Assembly: GCA_016165875.1 (NCBI GenBank)
Contig: JABBOT010000007.1
Location: forward strand, 23,546,531-23,610,530
DNA from: Acanthopleura granulata
Lineage: Eukaryota; Mollusca; Polyplacophora; Chitonida; Chitonidae
Length of the DNA stretch: 64,000 bases
Direction of reading: 5' to 3'
Both the position numbers and the translations under genes were made by a program. This document shows, piece after piece, positions 12,063 to 24,642 of the stretch (positions are counted from its first letter, which is position 1; each line of letters opens with the position of its first letter). Under the pieces are notes generated by a model that was not told where the DNA came from, made no database searches, and worked only from the letters and a program-made list of their open reading frames with translations.

Positions 12063-13308
12063 GTATTCTTTTTTACATGATTTAAAAAAATTAAGTTGTG
12101 AGATCTTAAATTTAACCCAACTGTTTTATATGAAATATTCATTTTCTACTTCATAATTCTCTCTAAAAAAATAAATAAATAAAAAAAAACAACAAAACAA
12201 CCCCCCCCCCAAACCCCCAACACTTTAATTTTAACCTCCTCAGTTCTACATCAACCTTTTGTCCTGTTCATGTCCTGCATTCCTGTTACATTTTAAACAT
12301 GTCATTGAAATGGCTATGTTCATCTGAAAGAAAAACAAACAAATAAAAACAGTAGAAATGTGTTTTACCTTGCTCCAACCATGAACCCTCGAAGTTAACT
12401 CTCTTTATACGCCATTCAAAGTAATTTGTGGAAAAAATATTTGCCTTGTTTTTTTTTTTTTCACAGCTAAATAAACTCTACTTCTTATTTCCTTCTGACG
12501 GAAATCCTTACCAGGCTGTGCCTTTTTAAACCTTACGCATTGTTAATGCTGACTTACCAGCAGGAGTAACGTGAGGACTACAGGTAGCGCCATCTGTGAT
12601 GTTGGTTTCACATAGCTGAACTTAGTTTTAACCATTGCCTGTTTTTTTTAACTGTGTGACTCTTACACTGCATGCAACCAAGGATAATGAATAGAAGATA
12701 ATACACGACCTCAATGCGATACATAATGACCCAGTTTGTTGTTTGAGCCAAAATAATAACCGCTTGATTGATGTAGCTGGGTAACGGAAATTGGACGATG
12801 TATAATACGACGAGCACGATCAATCGGCCGAAAAACGTTAATAATTTGTTTCCAAAGGTTGGCTCAACGAAATGAGTGTAATTCTCACGTGTTGACAACA
12901 AAGCAATCATATGCTCTCCTCAGAATTTTCAAAGATTCCTGTAGCTTTTATTTTTGTCTAAAAAAGTCATCAGAGTTCGTGAAAAATGTTTGAGTCGGTC
13001 CGAATTTTGCGAGTGGGTCGCCATGCCCGCAATAAACATTCTTTTGAGTGTTCGCCTGACAGAATCACTGGAAATTCCGACATTGAATCAGGGAGCTAAA
13101 GAGTACCGCCGGCAAGCAAGACTCAAATGTTATTGTCTATAAATGATTGAGCCGTATTTCATCGCTTAGTTACGTTGTGCTAGTTAGACAGTGACAGTGC
13201 TGTAGTCTCTAAAACTGGAACTACTTCGGTAAATCGATGACAATTTTGACCACCACAGAAATGCCCTCATAGGAATCTGCCCGCTTCACTTCCAGATCCC
13301 CAAAATCT
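12063..13308. other. Noncoding stretch upstream of the BEL element
   Basis: It holds a C-run near 12201, a T-run near 12450, and a CpG-richer part from about 12930 that may be a lost 5' end of the retroelement. A 100-codon hydrophobic minus-strand frame at 12608-12910 resembles no family I know and is treated as chance. Confidence 0.4.
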
Positions 13309-13400
13309 GTAATGACCCAGATAACTCTCAGCAATGCGGTCGTTGTGAGTTTAAATCCGGTCCAAGCTTGCTTCCTCTCCGGCCTTACATGCATGGGAAC
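13309..13400 (+). mobile_element. SINE fragment at the 5' edge of the BEL element
   Basis: aatgacccagataactctca gcaatgcggtcgttgtgag and cttcctctccggcctta match the SINE middle. Both ends are missing. It directly abuts the first recognisable gag-like sequence, suggesting an insertion into, or truncation of, the retroelement here. Confidence 0.7.
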
Positions 13401-13429
13401 AACCGTCACGAACGCCCAATATCAAGAGC

Positions 13430-14440
13430 AAGCAGTGGATCAGATTGTCCCAGTAGTTCGACAATTGAAGAACCCCGTACCTAAGAGATACGTAAGTTTA
13501 CCGGTGATCCACTTGAATATAGAAGATTCATGCGCCAGTTCAAATCGAAAATCATTGCAAACAGAAGAACGCCTCAATTATTTAGAACAATATACAGGGG
13601 GCGAGGCTTACAAGATTGTGAGTGTGTACGCCTACTTGGAGGCAAGTGCAGGTTAATACTGCGGCACTTCGAGAATTGGAGGAGAGGTACGGCAACAATA
13701 CTGTAATTGTCAAGGCATTCATCAGGCGTGCGCTAGAATGGCCCTCAGTGAAGCCAGACAACCCAAAAGCTTTGGATGAACTTGGAATATTCCTGGCTGA
13801 GTATGTACACGCCATCTCCAGGATCGAAGCGGTCAGGGTATTAGAGTACCCTGACAACATAAAAGGGCTTGTGATGAAGTTACCGTACTAGCCATGATAA
13901 GTGGAGAAATATTCTTCTTCAAACCAGGTAAAAAGGATCTGAAAAAAAGTCTGAGCAGCTTGTTGATTTTGTGAAACGTGAGGCTAAAAAGGCCACCGAT
14001 TCGACGTTCGGCAGAGACGCCCTAAGAACGACAGCCAATCAAGGTAATCAAATGGGAAAAAGTGTAAAATCTTCAGACACAAAGTCGAAGGGCTCATTCG
14101 CCACCGGCACAACAGACAGTTACCAGAAAAAAGTCAATGTTGCTGCGGCATCCCAGCAGATAGAAAAGGACAGTGTATCAAGGAGCGCTTTCACTCAACC
14201 GTGCTTGTACTGTGACAGCTTAGAGGACTGTAGTGTTCTGAACATTAAGCTATTAAGAAAGAATAGACTTTCTCAGTAAGAAGGGGCTGTGTTTCACCTG
14301 CCTGAAATTCGGCCACCAATCGAGATATTATAAAAAGAAAGCCACATGCACACACTGTAAAGGCATACATCCATCTGTGTGTCATGTGAAGGGCAAGTTC
14401 ATCACACGAGCAACCAGCGACTCAAAGGAAACAAGGTTTA
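13430..14440 (+). pseudogene. BEL/Pao gag remnant with damaged zinc knuckle
   Basis: Conserved gag features are readable across at least three frames: a GDPLEYRRFMRQF segment around 13503-13545, LEQYTGGEA near 13580, ERYGNN near 13685 and EWPSVKPDNPKALDE near 13737. Frame changes occur near 13555 and 13655, and the frame from 13971 stops at 14277. A zinc-knuckle-like CFTCLKFGH follows at 14289, but the last cysteine of the CCHC pattern reads as tyrosine. In intact elements this protein forms the particle and binds RNA; here it cannot be made whole. Confidence 0.8.
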
Positions 14441-14479
14441 ACCAGTGCCAGTGTACAGCTCTCCACCAAGACGCCTCAT

Positions 14480-14680
14480 GACACGGGGGCCGGAGAAACA
14501 GAATGCACCATGGCAACCATGCCAGTGACTGTAAAAATGATAAATGGTATGGACACTGTTAAAACATACGCCTTCCTGGACCCCGGGGGCACTGCTTCGT
14601 TCTGCACTGAAAGTTTACTGGCAAACCAATGAAGCTATCCCTAGACACAATGGGAAACACACATACGATGCAGACCTTTG
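14480..14680 (+). pseudogene. BEL/Pao aspartic protease remnant
   Basis: YAFLDPGGTASFCTE, around 14565-14610, matches the active-site region of BEL protease-like domains, where DPGSS is usual in place of DTG/DSG. The frame is broken shortly afterwards near 14630. Confidence 0.65.
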
Positions 14681-14686
14681 TCGTAA

Positions 14687-15990
14687 GTGGTATGGAATCT
14701 GGCAATGGAGAACTTTGTAAAAATATCAAAAGTGTATACGAAGGACAAACTTCCGGTGCCAAGCGAGCATATTCCCACAACAGATGACCTCAAGCACTGG
14801 CCACTTCTACAAGACATCGAGCTGAGGCAAATTATTGCAGATATCGGATTGTTGATAGGAAATGATGTACCCGTTGCTTACTCGCCGATAGAGGTGAAAA
14901 CAGGTTCCCCCGGAAGCCCACATGCTACAAAATCGGCGTTGGGATGGATTGCTTGGAACGTTCTCCGCCCAGTCTCACCCAGCAGAACAACAAAGTCCAT
15001 CACCGTTAACAGAACAAGTGTTGTAGCAGTGCAAGAAATTGAGGCCTTAAAGGCTAGATGTAAAACTTCAAAGGTCAATAAACCTTGACAACCCAGAACA
15101 TGTCAGAGATGATAAGAAGGAAAACTCTCAAGAGGACAAACACTTCCTGGAGAAAGTGAACAGTTCAACTGAATTCAGAAACGGCCACTACACCATCAAT
15201 CTACCTTTCAAGAAAGACAGGGTAGTATTCCCAAACAATGAGTCGCAAGCCAGGCAGCTACTGAAAAGCCTGAAATCCAAGATGGTCGCTAATGCAAAAT
15301 TTAAGGAAGATTACTGATCCTTCATGGCTGATGTCATTGAGAAGAGGTATGCTGAGCGTGTACCACCAGAGGACTTAACAAGAAATAATGGTAAAGTTTG
15401 GGACATCCCTCACCACGGGGTGTACCATCCACGCCAACCTGGAAAAATCAGGGTGGTATTCGATTGCACTGCTCAGTACCATGGTGTAAGTTTCAACATC
15501 GAGATACTGCAAGGCCCAGATATGACAAACTCTCTGCTGGCAGTGTTGTTGCGATTTCGTCAGGAGAAAATCGCACTGATAAGTGACATAGAAGCCATGT
15601 TTTATCAAGTGCATGTTCCTCCAGAGGACAGTGACTGTTTAATGTTTCTATAGTGGCCTGATTGGACACACAAAAGGAAGTAGTTCCATACAGAATAGTT
15701 GTGCACTTAATTGGTGCAGTTTCATCACCATGTTGCTCGAACGTAGCATTACGCAGGACCGTAGAAGACAACAGATATTTGTTCAGCCCAGACATGGCTC
15801 AAGTAATTGAAAGAAACTTTTACGTGGACGATTGTGTGACTTCGTCAGAATCCGAGCAGAAGGCTGTAAAATTGATACACGATGTCACCCGCCAAGTGCA
15901 AGCTTGGTGGGTTCCATCTAACGAAATGGAACAGCAATATCCGTACAGTTTTACACAGTGTAGAGGAAACCGAGCTAGCTAAGGAGGTGA
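14687..15990 (+). pseudogene. BEL/Pao reverse transcriptase remnant
   Basis: Recognisable blocks include LQGPDMTNSLLAVLLRFRQE near 15510 and DIEAMFYQVHVP near 15585. The catalytic FYVDDC lies at 15818-15835. The enzyme would copy element RNA to DNA. The frame contains a TGA at 15315 and a TAG at 15651, where relatives have tryptophan, plus frame changes near 15090 and 15660, so it is not functional. Confidence 0.85.
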
Positions 15991-16750
15991 GACCGCCCAA
16001 CTTGGATACAGGCAGCCTTCCAAGCGAACGCCCTCTCGGTGTGCACTGGTGTCCAGAAACACACACGAGTGGGTTCTCAATCCAAATTAAAGACAAACCA
16101 GAGACAAAAAGAGGTATCCTGTCGATAGTTAGTTCTATCTACAACCCACTGGGATTCGCTTTACCTTTTCTGCTATCCGGAAAAATCATCCTACAGAATT
16201 TGTGCAGACTTGCTGATGGATGGGATGACGAAGTTCCCGAAGAAATACCTTCAACGTGGAGACAATGGTTGGCAGGACTACATCTGCTGGAAGACCTCAA
16301 AATCAACAGATGCGTAAAACCTGAAGATTTTGGCGACGTATCCATGAGTCAGATGCATGTGTTCTCTGATGCAAGCGAAGTGGGATATGGTGTATGTATC
16401 TACCTACGCTTTACAGACATCAAGGACAAGTCACACTGCTGTTTGTAAAACTGACTGGGTAAAATGGTCAGCAAAGAAATGGACATTACCATTGACGAGA
16501 CATACTGCTGGACAGATAGCATGTCCGTGATTCGCTATCTCTGCAATGAATCAGTACGATTCCATACATTTGTGGCCAACCGTGTAGCGGTGATTCAGGA
16601 CGGATCAGTTCCCGAACAGTGGAAATATGTTGAATCTAAAATAAATCCAGCCGATTGTGCTTTTCGAGGAAGACAGAGTGACAAGTTCCTTCAGCACAAA
16701 GGATGGTTACACGGCCCTGCGTCCTTGACAAAACCTTCATCAGAATGACC
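15882..16750 (+). pseudogene. BEL/Pao A17/RNase H region remnant
   Basis: The frame reads through WNSNIRTVLHSV, PSERPLGVHW, GILSIVSSIYNPLGFALPF and HVFSDASEVGYG, the signature of the Pao retrotransposon peptidase/RNase H section. A TAA at 16446 interrupts it. It then resumes after an apparent deletion with YCWTDSMSVIRYLCN and NPADCAFRG. Confidence 0.82.
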
Positions 16751-16789
16751 ATCACAAGATGAAGTACACCGACAGATCCCAAACGACGA

Positions 16790-18266
16790 CAAAGAAGTGA
16801 AGAAGGCTGACATCATCGATGATTTGGTGAACAGTCAATCAAACTGGCTGAAGCTGAGAGCTATTACTGGATGGCTACTACTTGCGGTGCGTCGCTTCAA
16901 AGCAGAGACGCGCACCCAACGATTGCAGAAAAGGGAACTAGATTTGTGTGTGAAAAATGTCTTACTAAAGACATCTTGCAAGACGCAAAGACACTTCTTG
17001 TGAAGCACGAGCAGTGTAAACACTTCCAGGAAGAAATCCTGCCACTGTTGGATGATTCAGGCGCACATCGTGCGGTACTAAAGAAAAGTCCATTTCGTAA
17101 ACTGGATCTCTTCCTTTGCAACGGTGTGATTAGGATAGGTGGCAGAATTGGCTATGTGGACTTACCGTTCACTGTGAAACATCCAGCCATACGTCCCAAG
17201 GATTCCCGCACATCGCAACTGTATCTGGAGTTCATCCACAACTGTGTCCGCCACCTGGGACGAAATAACATGCGGACGGCACTAAGACAGTAATTCCGGT
17301 TGACTGGAACTTCATCCAGCATCAAGAAGCTGGTATCAGGATGCGTCACATGCCGAAGTCAGGCACCCTTCTCTCAGGTATGGACTATTTCGGCCCCACT
17401 GAGGTCAAACGAGGGAGAAGGCAAGCGAAAAGGTACGGAGTTGTGTTTACGTGTCACTACCAGGGCGATCCTCTTTAGAGGTGGCGTGTTCTCTCACCAC
17501 GGACTCTTGTGTGAATGCAATTCGCAGGCTGCTGGCTAGACGAGGTCCTGTTGAATTGATAAGATTCGACAACGTGAAAAACCTCGTCGGAAGTGAGCGT
17601 GAATTGCACGAGAAAATTCAACGATTAAACCAGTTTACAATTAACAAAGATCTACAACAGAAGAACATTACGTGGATTTTTAATCCTCCTTCAGCCTCCC
17701 ATCATGTTGGAATCTGGGAGAGGATGTTTCGTACCATAAGGAAAATCCTGTACTCACTACTTCAGCAACAGACGGCGACCCTGGATGATGAATCCTTGTC
17801 GGCTCTTTTTTGTGAAGTGGAAAGTATCATCAAAAGCCGAACGATAACCGAGGTATCCAGTGATTGTAACGACCTGGAAGCATGAACTCCGAACGATCTA
17901 CTGCTTATGCACGGTGGTGAGCCCCTTCCACCCGGGAAGTTCAGGCCCACAGACAACTATGCTACGCCTCGTTGGAGACAGATACGGTATCTAGCCGACA
18001 TTTTTTGGCGACGATGGACGAAGGTGTATCTCCCTATGCTCCAAGAGAGACAGAAATGGCTGCGACCAAAACGGAACCTTCAGAAAGACGATATTGTATT
18101 AATCGTGGACATGACTCCTCGGAATCCCTGGTGTTAAGGTCGCGTTCTGGAAGTCAAGAAAGATAGAAAGGGACTTGTTCGTTCTGTTAAAGTTAAAACT
18201 AAATCTGCAATTCCGGTTCGACCAGTTAGCAAGTTGTGTCTGATTTTGGATGCTGACGCTAAGTAG
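16790..18266 (+). pseudogene. BEL/Pao integrase remnant
   Basis: A zinc-binding segment, HNCVRHLGRN to CVTCRSQAPF, spans 17239-17370 with a TAA at 17291. The first catalytic Asp lies in MDYFGPTEVKRG near 17384. The second is in IRFDNVKNLVGSERELHEK near 17563, where the usual DNGTNF is altered. The Glu is in HHVGIWERM near 17702. A TGA at 17883 and a TAA at 18135 break the C-terminal domain, which ends at a TAG at 18264. The parts are in order but scattered over frames. Confidence 0.82.
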
Positions 18267-18375
18267 TGCTTTGTGTGACAGTGAAAGTTACCGATACCTA
18301 TGTAAGGTTGTCGCGGCCATTATCTGTATAATGTAAATTGCTATGTTCAAATATTTCGCAATTTGAGGGCCGGGA

Positions 18376-19151
18376 TGTAACGGCGGGACACAGAACAATT
18401 TGTAAATGTCAGTTTGTTTATTTTAGTTTTAGTGCTCGGATATGATATATGAGTTGTAGGTTCAATATCCCCTTTTTTTATTTACTCTACGTGTTTTGAT
18501 GTGTATACATGTTGCATAGAGGTTACATGTGACGTCATTTGAGGCTAAATTTAGGTAGGAATTCCCTTTGCTATCACGTGATCAATGCGAAGCGAGCTCC
18601 GTCAAAACTGTTTGAGTTTTCTCCACTGAAATGTCTACAAAATGGTATGTTTTATGCTTTAATTACTATGAATGTTTGTTAGTCATGTAGATTATAGCCG
18701 TGATGCATAAACGGCACAATGTAACAGTAAAATCATGACTCTTTTTAAATGTAAATCGGTGTGAAACCAAATCTATACGGTAACTTTCATCGTTCGCTGT
18801 CACAACACGAGGTGCTCGACAGATTTTTGTCTGGTAGGAGTGGTCTCCCTCTGTGTAGAGTAAAGGTTGAGTTCATATCATTTTATAGGAGTAATAGTTT
18901 GATTGCTTGCATTCGCCTTTTGAGTGTTCAAAAATGTAGCAAAACATAGCTTAAGGACATGTTTTGTTCCGCATAGGTGTTAGTGTAGATTTATTGGTGA
19001 AGTAAATATTTGAGTGTTGTAGAAGTAAATTGTTTGGTTGTAATTTCTGGGATTGTCTAAATTTGTTTCAGTCATTCACACTACATACCACAGTGAATTC
19101 CTCGAGAGTTTAATAAACCTGTGAAAAATAAAAACTGATGGTGTGTGTGCA
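18376..19151 (+). repeat. Candidate 3' LTR of the BEL element
   Basis: The segment begins TGTAACGGCGGG right after a purine-rich gagggccggga and ends near a poly-A signal region (taataaa at about 19111, aaaataaaaac at 19125). The right end is a guess, as there is no 5' LTR to compare. Confidence 0.45.
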
Positions 19152-19694
19152 TTGCGTTTTTGACCCATACAGAGGTGTTCAGGGCTGGAATGTGTATGAT
19201 GCCTATGTCCAGACACAAATGGGCCGTTAAACAACAATCAGATAAAATAAACACACACACCTCGGCAACAAAGAAATTAAACTGGCCTTGTACTAACACA
19301 CTATACACTGTACCTGCATCTGTAACGTGGACTACTTTTTCATAAAATATACACGCACATGCATATTCTTTCAACCTGCCCCAAATTCATGTATGCTTGG
19401 GCTACGTTGTATGTTAGAAACATGCATATTTTACATAAATTTACGAGGTGCTCTGTTATGAACATCAGAACGTAGTAAATAGAGAACTGCGAAATAGAAG
19501 CAACAAATATCAAATGTTCAAACTCTGTCAAATATTTGCTCAATTCCAAGACAGATAAATCAAAGCAATGAACAAATTTCACTATATCGTACTGATTTCA
19601 TTATTATTAACTTTAATGACTTTATTTACATCAATTAGAATAATTATTGATGATAAATAATTTATTCCAAAGGCATGTGTCACTTGCTTATCTT
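19152..19694. other. Noncoding stretch
   Basis: AT-rich. No feature recognised. Confidence 0.35.
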
Positions 19695-19912
19695 GTGTTA
19701 TGGGTGTTATGTATCCATGTGTTATGTATCCTCGTGTTATGTATCCACATGTTATTTATCCACAAGTTATGTATCCGTGTGTTGTGTATCCTCATGTTAT
19801 GTATCCGTGTGTTATGTATCCTCGTGTTATGTATCTGTGTGTTATGTATCCTCGTGTTATGTATCCGTGTGTTATGTATCCTCGTGTTATTTATCCGCGT
19901 GTTATGTGTCTT
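19695..19912. repeat. 15-bp minisatellite, about 14 copies
   Basis: gtgttatgtatcc plus two variable bases repeats at 15-bp spacing (starts at 19704, 19719, 19734). Because the unit is five codons long, several frames on both strands stay open, giving false ORFs of pentapeptide repeats. Confidence 0.92.
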
Positions 19913-19978
19913 TCTAAATGCATATAACATAATTATATCATCTGGGATTTTTTTCAAATTAAATACATACATTAAAAA

Positions 19979-20504
19979 ATGAATAAACTAATTGAGAGAA
20001 AATTCGCCATTGTTAAAGGGAACAAAGTTCCAGGTAATGTAAATCTTCATTTGCAATAATTATTTCTAATAAAACACTTGTATGAAGCAGTTAAATACAT
20101 CATCAGATGTATATCTGTGTACTGCGCTATACCATACATGCATTCACTGTGGGGGAACTATTTGATAAACACCAAACCTTTCTTAAAGAAAGACACACAA
20201 ACATATACTGCATGAGATACCACAACTTTCCGAAATTTCGATACAGAATGTACAAATTCCCACAAAAAGGCACGATCATCGTGACTTCAAGAAGTTTTAC
20301 CCTCAAACATTTGTCAACCCTAATGACGAGCGTTCAACAAGAAATAAGCTCATTTTGGAGTATATACAGTTGCGCCACTTTGAGAAATATATGTGTCAGT
20401 GGAATTTGGACTCTCATAAATTCACCACGTATCAGAAAAACTCGACGCTCAAGCACATACACCGTATCAAGACGTGTCCACTTGAGAGTCTCTACTCTGC
20501 ATGA
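19979..20504 (+). other. Unrecognised candidate exons (weak)
   Basis: An ATG frame at 19979-20033 (MNKLIERKFAIVKGNKVP) ends at a plausible donor, ccag|gtaatg. A 258-base frame at 20247-20504 follows a tacag acceptor-like site and reads HDHRDFKKFYPQTF, NPNDERSTRNK, EYIQLRHFEKYM and so on, to TGA. The composition looks protein-like but I recognise no family, the phases of the two pieces do not join directly, and open frames of this size are expected by chance in 64 kb. Confidence 0.2.
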
Positions 20505-20814
20505 CCATTCCTCACACATATTTGTAATAATTGACAGATTTTTGTCATTAGTTGTCTGGTAGGTATTCACTGAAACTGGTCACCGTTACACTATAATGTC
20601 AACAGCAACAAAGACATTTTGAATTTCGCTATTTATAAAGGTTATATCTTTCACGAGATGTTCAATTATTCGTTGAATTGTGGAAATTTCCTGAAATTCG
20701 ATGATACCATATAGGTATTCCTGCATTCCTTGTTATAGACACAGCTGTTTTCGTATGAATACGCTTCATGAAGAAAATACTAAAATGTGATCTTTGTAAA
20801 GCTCGATCGGTTCA

Positions 20815-20930
20815 TTACCAGGCGGTATACTCGGCCTTGAACAAATGCCGTCGCTGTGAGTTCAAATCCAGCTCATGCTGGCTGCCTTTCAAGTGCATGT
20901 ACGGGCATGGCACTTTGTGGTATACGAATG
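20815..20930 (+). mobile_element. SINE head fragment
   Basis: aatgccgtcgctgtgagttc aaatccagctcatgctggc is almost identical to the box-B region of the complete SINE copies. The body afterwards is lost. Confidence 0.65.
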
Positions 20931-21917
20931 TTCAAATTAATTGACGCTCAGATTCAAGCTTAAGAATCAGGGTAATTCCATTGTATATGGTGTGCTTTGT
21001 TAATGCGGTGGACTTGAACAGTATGTGCTCTATGACATTCATTCATTTCTCGTTGCCATTTCTTTCCCCCATGGAGGTAAAATAGATAATTTGATCATTA
21101 TCACACCCACCTCAGGTGAGCGGCCTCTCCAATCATTCGCGGACGTGGTAGAAAAGACTTTGCCAAACCTCCGAATCAAAATCATAGACAACCAACTGTG
21201 AAAAAGCTTCTGCATGGTGTTTATTGGAAAATGCTAAAGGACACCTTTGGCAGACAGAGCCCATATGTTTGTGGTGTTACATGTACTGCCGATAATTTGC
21301 ACTATACAGATGCGCTTGACTCGTCTATAGATAACCATAAGTTACCAAACAAGCTTAAAATATAAAAATACCTTGTATCATGAAGTTTTTTTCTGGTGAC
21401 TGTGCATCACTTGAAACATCGCTGAATTAAGGCAACTTAAGAAAATCTTGGTGAGGGATAGTTGTATGAAGTCGAAACACTTTATGTGGATATACATATA
21501 TGTATTGACTTGGCTCATTCAAATACATGTCTGTTCGGCAAAGTATAATAAAATTGTTTAATTTGCATTATACCTCGTAGTTTTATGTGGGTAACTAAAC
21601 AATGCCTTCCAACAAATGTTTTAATTTCCTTAACTTTTAGTGACCATTATGGACACAAACCACCGTCTTGCACTCAAATCCTGACCATAATGAGGGAATG
21701 TCCCATACTAAAAGGCACGTGTTGAAAAAACTGACCGGCAGACCCACAAGCCGAGAACGACCAATGGACACATCAGCCTGCAGCTGAAAGTGTTATGGAG
21801 GTCGCTCATGACCATGTTTTCTTTGATAAGAATTTTTCAGTAATGTTCAAAACGGCTATTGGAAGTCGAGTAAGTGTTAAAGGTTATAAATTGTTTCAAC
21901 GGATCGAGTACTACGTG
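20931..21917. other. Noncoding stretch with long open frames
   Basis: Around 21003-21200 one frame (including FPHGGKIDNLIIITPTSGER) and an overlapping frame to 21365 are open. Neither resembles a known family, and both cannot be coding. Otherwise nothing recognised. Confidence 0.3.
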
Positions 21918-23050
21918 CCACACTTATAACATACTCCACTGCATGACACACTATAATCGGCTCCACTGCATGACAAACTATAATCGGCTCCACTGCATGA
22001 CACACTATAATCTACTCCACTGCATGACACACTATAATCTACTCCACTGCATGATAGACTATAATCTGTTCCACTGCATGTCACACTATAATCTACTGCA
22101 CTGCATGTCACACTATAATCTGCTCCACTGCATGTCACACTATAATCTGCTCCACTGCATGATACAGTATAATCTGCTCCACTGCATGACACACTATAAT
22201 CTGCTACACTGCATATCACACTTATAATCTGCTCCGCTGCATGACATGCTATAATCTGCTCCACTGCATGTCACACTATAATCTGTTCCACTGCATGAGA
22301 CAATTATAATGTGCTCCACTGCATGACACACTTATAATCTTCTCCACTGCATGACACACTTATAATGTGCTCCACTGCATGTCACACTATAATCTGATCC
22401 ACTATATGACACACGTATAATCTTCTCCACTGCATGTCACACTATAATCTACTCCACTGCATGTCACACTATAATCTGCTCCACTGCATGACACACTTAT
22501 GATCAGCTCCCCTGCATGACACACTTATAATCTGCTCCACTGCATGACACACTGTAAGCTGCTCCACTGCATGTCACATCATAATCTGCTCCACTGCATG
22601 ACACACTATAATCTGCTCCACTGCATGTCACACTTATAATCTGCTCCACTGCATGTCACACTATAATCTACTCCACTGCATGTCACACTATAATCTGCTC
22701 TACTGCATGTCACACTTACAGCCTGCTCCATTGCATGTCACACTGATAATCTGCTCCACTGCATGTCACACTATAATCTACTCCACTGCATGTCACACTA
22801 TAATCTGCTTTACTGCATGTCACACTTACAGCCTGCTCCATTGCATGACACACTTATAATCTGCTCCACAACATGGAAAACATATAATGTGCTCCACTAT
22901 AGTACATGCCACACTTATAATCTGCTCCACTGCATGTCACACTTATAGTCTGCACCAGAGCATGCATGCTTGCCTCACTGTGACCTGCTCCACTATATGT
23001 CACACTTCATTATAATCTTCATTATACGTTAGACTTAAAATCTGCTCCAC
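21918..23050. repeat. 27-28 bp minisatellite, about 40 copies
   Basis: The unit ctgctccactgcatgtcaca plus ctataat repeats across 1.1 kb, with 27-bp and 28-bp (cttataat) variants mixed. The 27-bp copies are nine codons, so both strands show open repeats of nine residues. The final copies near 22950-23050 are decayed. Confidence 0.95.
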
Positions 23051-24642
23051 GAAGTGCATATGTCACCAATGGAATCAGGCCCTCCCACTTTCTTTTGATT
23101 GACCTGGTTACCATGGCAACCATCCACATGCTTGTGTTCTAATTTTGAAACATATCTGTAGGCATATACGCCTACATAAGGGCTCATGTCCTGTGTTAGA
23201 CAGTATATATAGTCCTTCCTGTTCCACTAAAATTTAAAAATACTGGAGTACTCTGCTAAGCTAGTCTATTTCCCGAGTTTGGTGTGCACGTCTTTAGATA
23301 CATGTAGCCTAGCAAGTACCTAGGCCACATCTGTGAGCTATACCTACAGCCAATCCCCAAACGGCAATTCCCAAACAGCCAAAGAATCCACATATATTTT
23401 ACGCACACGTGCTTGCCGGGTGTGTATAATTCCATGTTGTCTTACATGAAGAAAAACCTGTCATTCGCGGCGATTTAAACATAGATGTGCAGCGGAGGGA
23501 AGAACAAGGTAACTATACATGTGCAGTATAATCTACCACTGACATATAACCGTGTCAAACTGTGGTACAATTTCCTTGACCCAGTGTGTAAAGTGCACCA
23601 TGCGTGCATGGCTTGCTGTCAGTTACAGTCAGGGCTGAAAGGAGTTAAGTCCTGGGGTTGCTCAGTCCCCGCAAGGCTTGCCACTTTGTGGAAGGGCACA
23701 GTAAATTTGGCGATCAAGTGTTTAACCGTGGAGATAACTCCAGGGTTTCTCAGTTCCCAATGAGTTTTGTTGGGATGCAACCTGTGGTTCTAAAACTACT
23801 GGTTGATGACCTGTATTTTGTCTTGCTGTCCAGCTCTTGTTGCTGCTGACGTATAATTTTACACACTGATAGCCCGTTGTTTGGGAGTTGTAAAGTCAGT
23901 GTAGTTCGTGTGTTTCGGGGACGACGCTTTTCATAAATGAACACACTTTCAAAGAAATGATCACTCATGTTAAACAGAAACTGAACGAGTGGTCTTTAGG
24001 GGTGATGGTGAATGGGGTAGGGATTAAGGGTTGGTGTGTGGGAAAATTGGATTTAAATATTGTTAATTGTAACAGCTACACGGGCCTACTGCATGCTGGT
24101 ATTAAAAGTGCAGATTTGATCTTTTTTTAGTGCTGAGCTTGCAGATTTTATCAGTGGTAATACATGTATGTGCCGTACTGAGCTAGTACATCCATTGTTT
24201 ACCTTTCCCTTGAATATACAGAGATCTTAATACATACAACTGGGCCAGAATTGAACATTTAATGTTATGTGCACTTCTTTGAACTTCCTCAGTTGTTTAC
24301 AGTTGACGGGTCATGTCCTCTTTATATACTGTTAATTAATTATTAAATAGGACATTTACATTTTTACCTGAGAGGGTGGGGAAATGCACTTGGCAGACTG
24401 GGTGGCTGACCATGCTACTGGTATATATATGACATGCTGTTACATGCCATTGCATGCTTGTGTAGGGAAAATCCACAGATGATCCAAAGCATATTCCATT
24501 CAAGAGATTTTATACAGCATGTGTTCCGATTACTCCTTTTGTGTGTTTAGATCAAGTTACAACCCATATTCAGCAGCGTAGAAACATAGCCTATATGTGG
24601 ACTACACACTGGTGCACACGCATTCAATTTCAGAATCTACTG
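23051..24642. other. Intergenic noncoding stretch
   Basis: No exon or repeat recognised on either strand. Confidence 0.4.

Larger units (their letters stand above)
13401..19151 (+). mobile_element. Degenerate BEL/Pao LTR retrotransposon
   Basis: Fragments occur in the standard BEL/Pao order: gag, zinc knuckle, aspartic protease, reverse transcriptase, RNase H with the Pao (A17) region, integrase with C-terminal domain, then a polypurine-like gagggccggga and a candidate 3' LTR starting TGTAACGGCGGG at 18376. The frame is broken many times, so this is an inactive relic. I found no second copy of the LTR start upstream, so the 5' LTR seems to be lost. The element sits between the divergent DIPP and IP6K genes. 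Confidence 0.88.

Noticed and set aside
12608..12910. 100-codon hydrophobic minus-strand frame
   Set aside because: Low-complexity hydrophobicity from AT-rich DNA; no recognisable family.
20107..20562. 151-codon ATG frame
   Set aside because: Composition is atypical and it overlaps another frame that looks more protein-like; no family resemblance.
21918..23050. CRISPR-like array
   Set aside because: Units are directly tandem with no unique spacers, in an intron-bearing animal genome.
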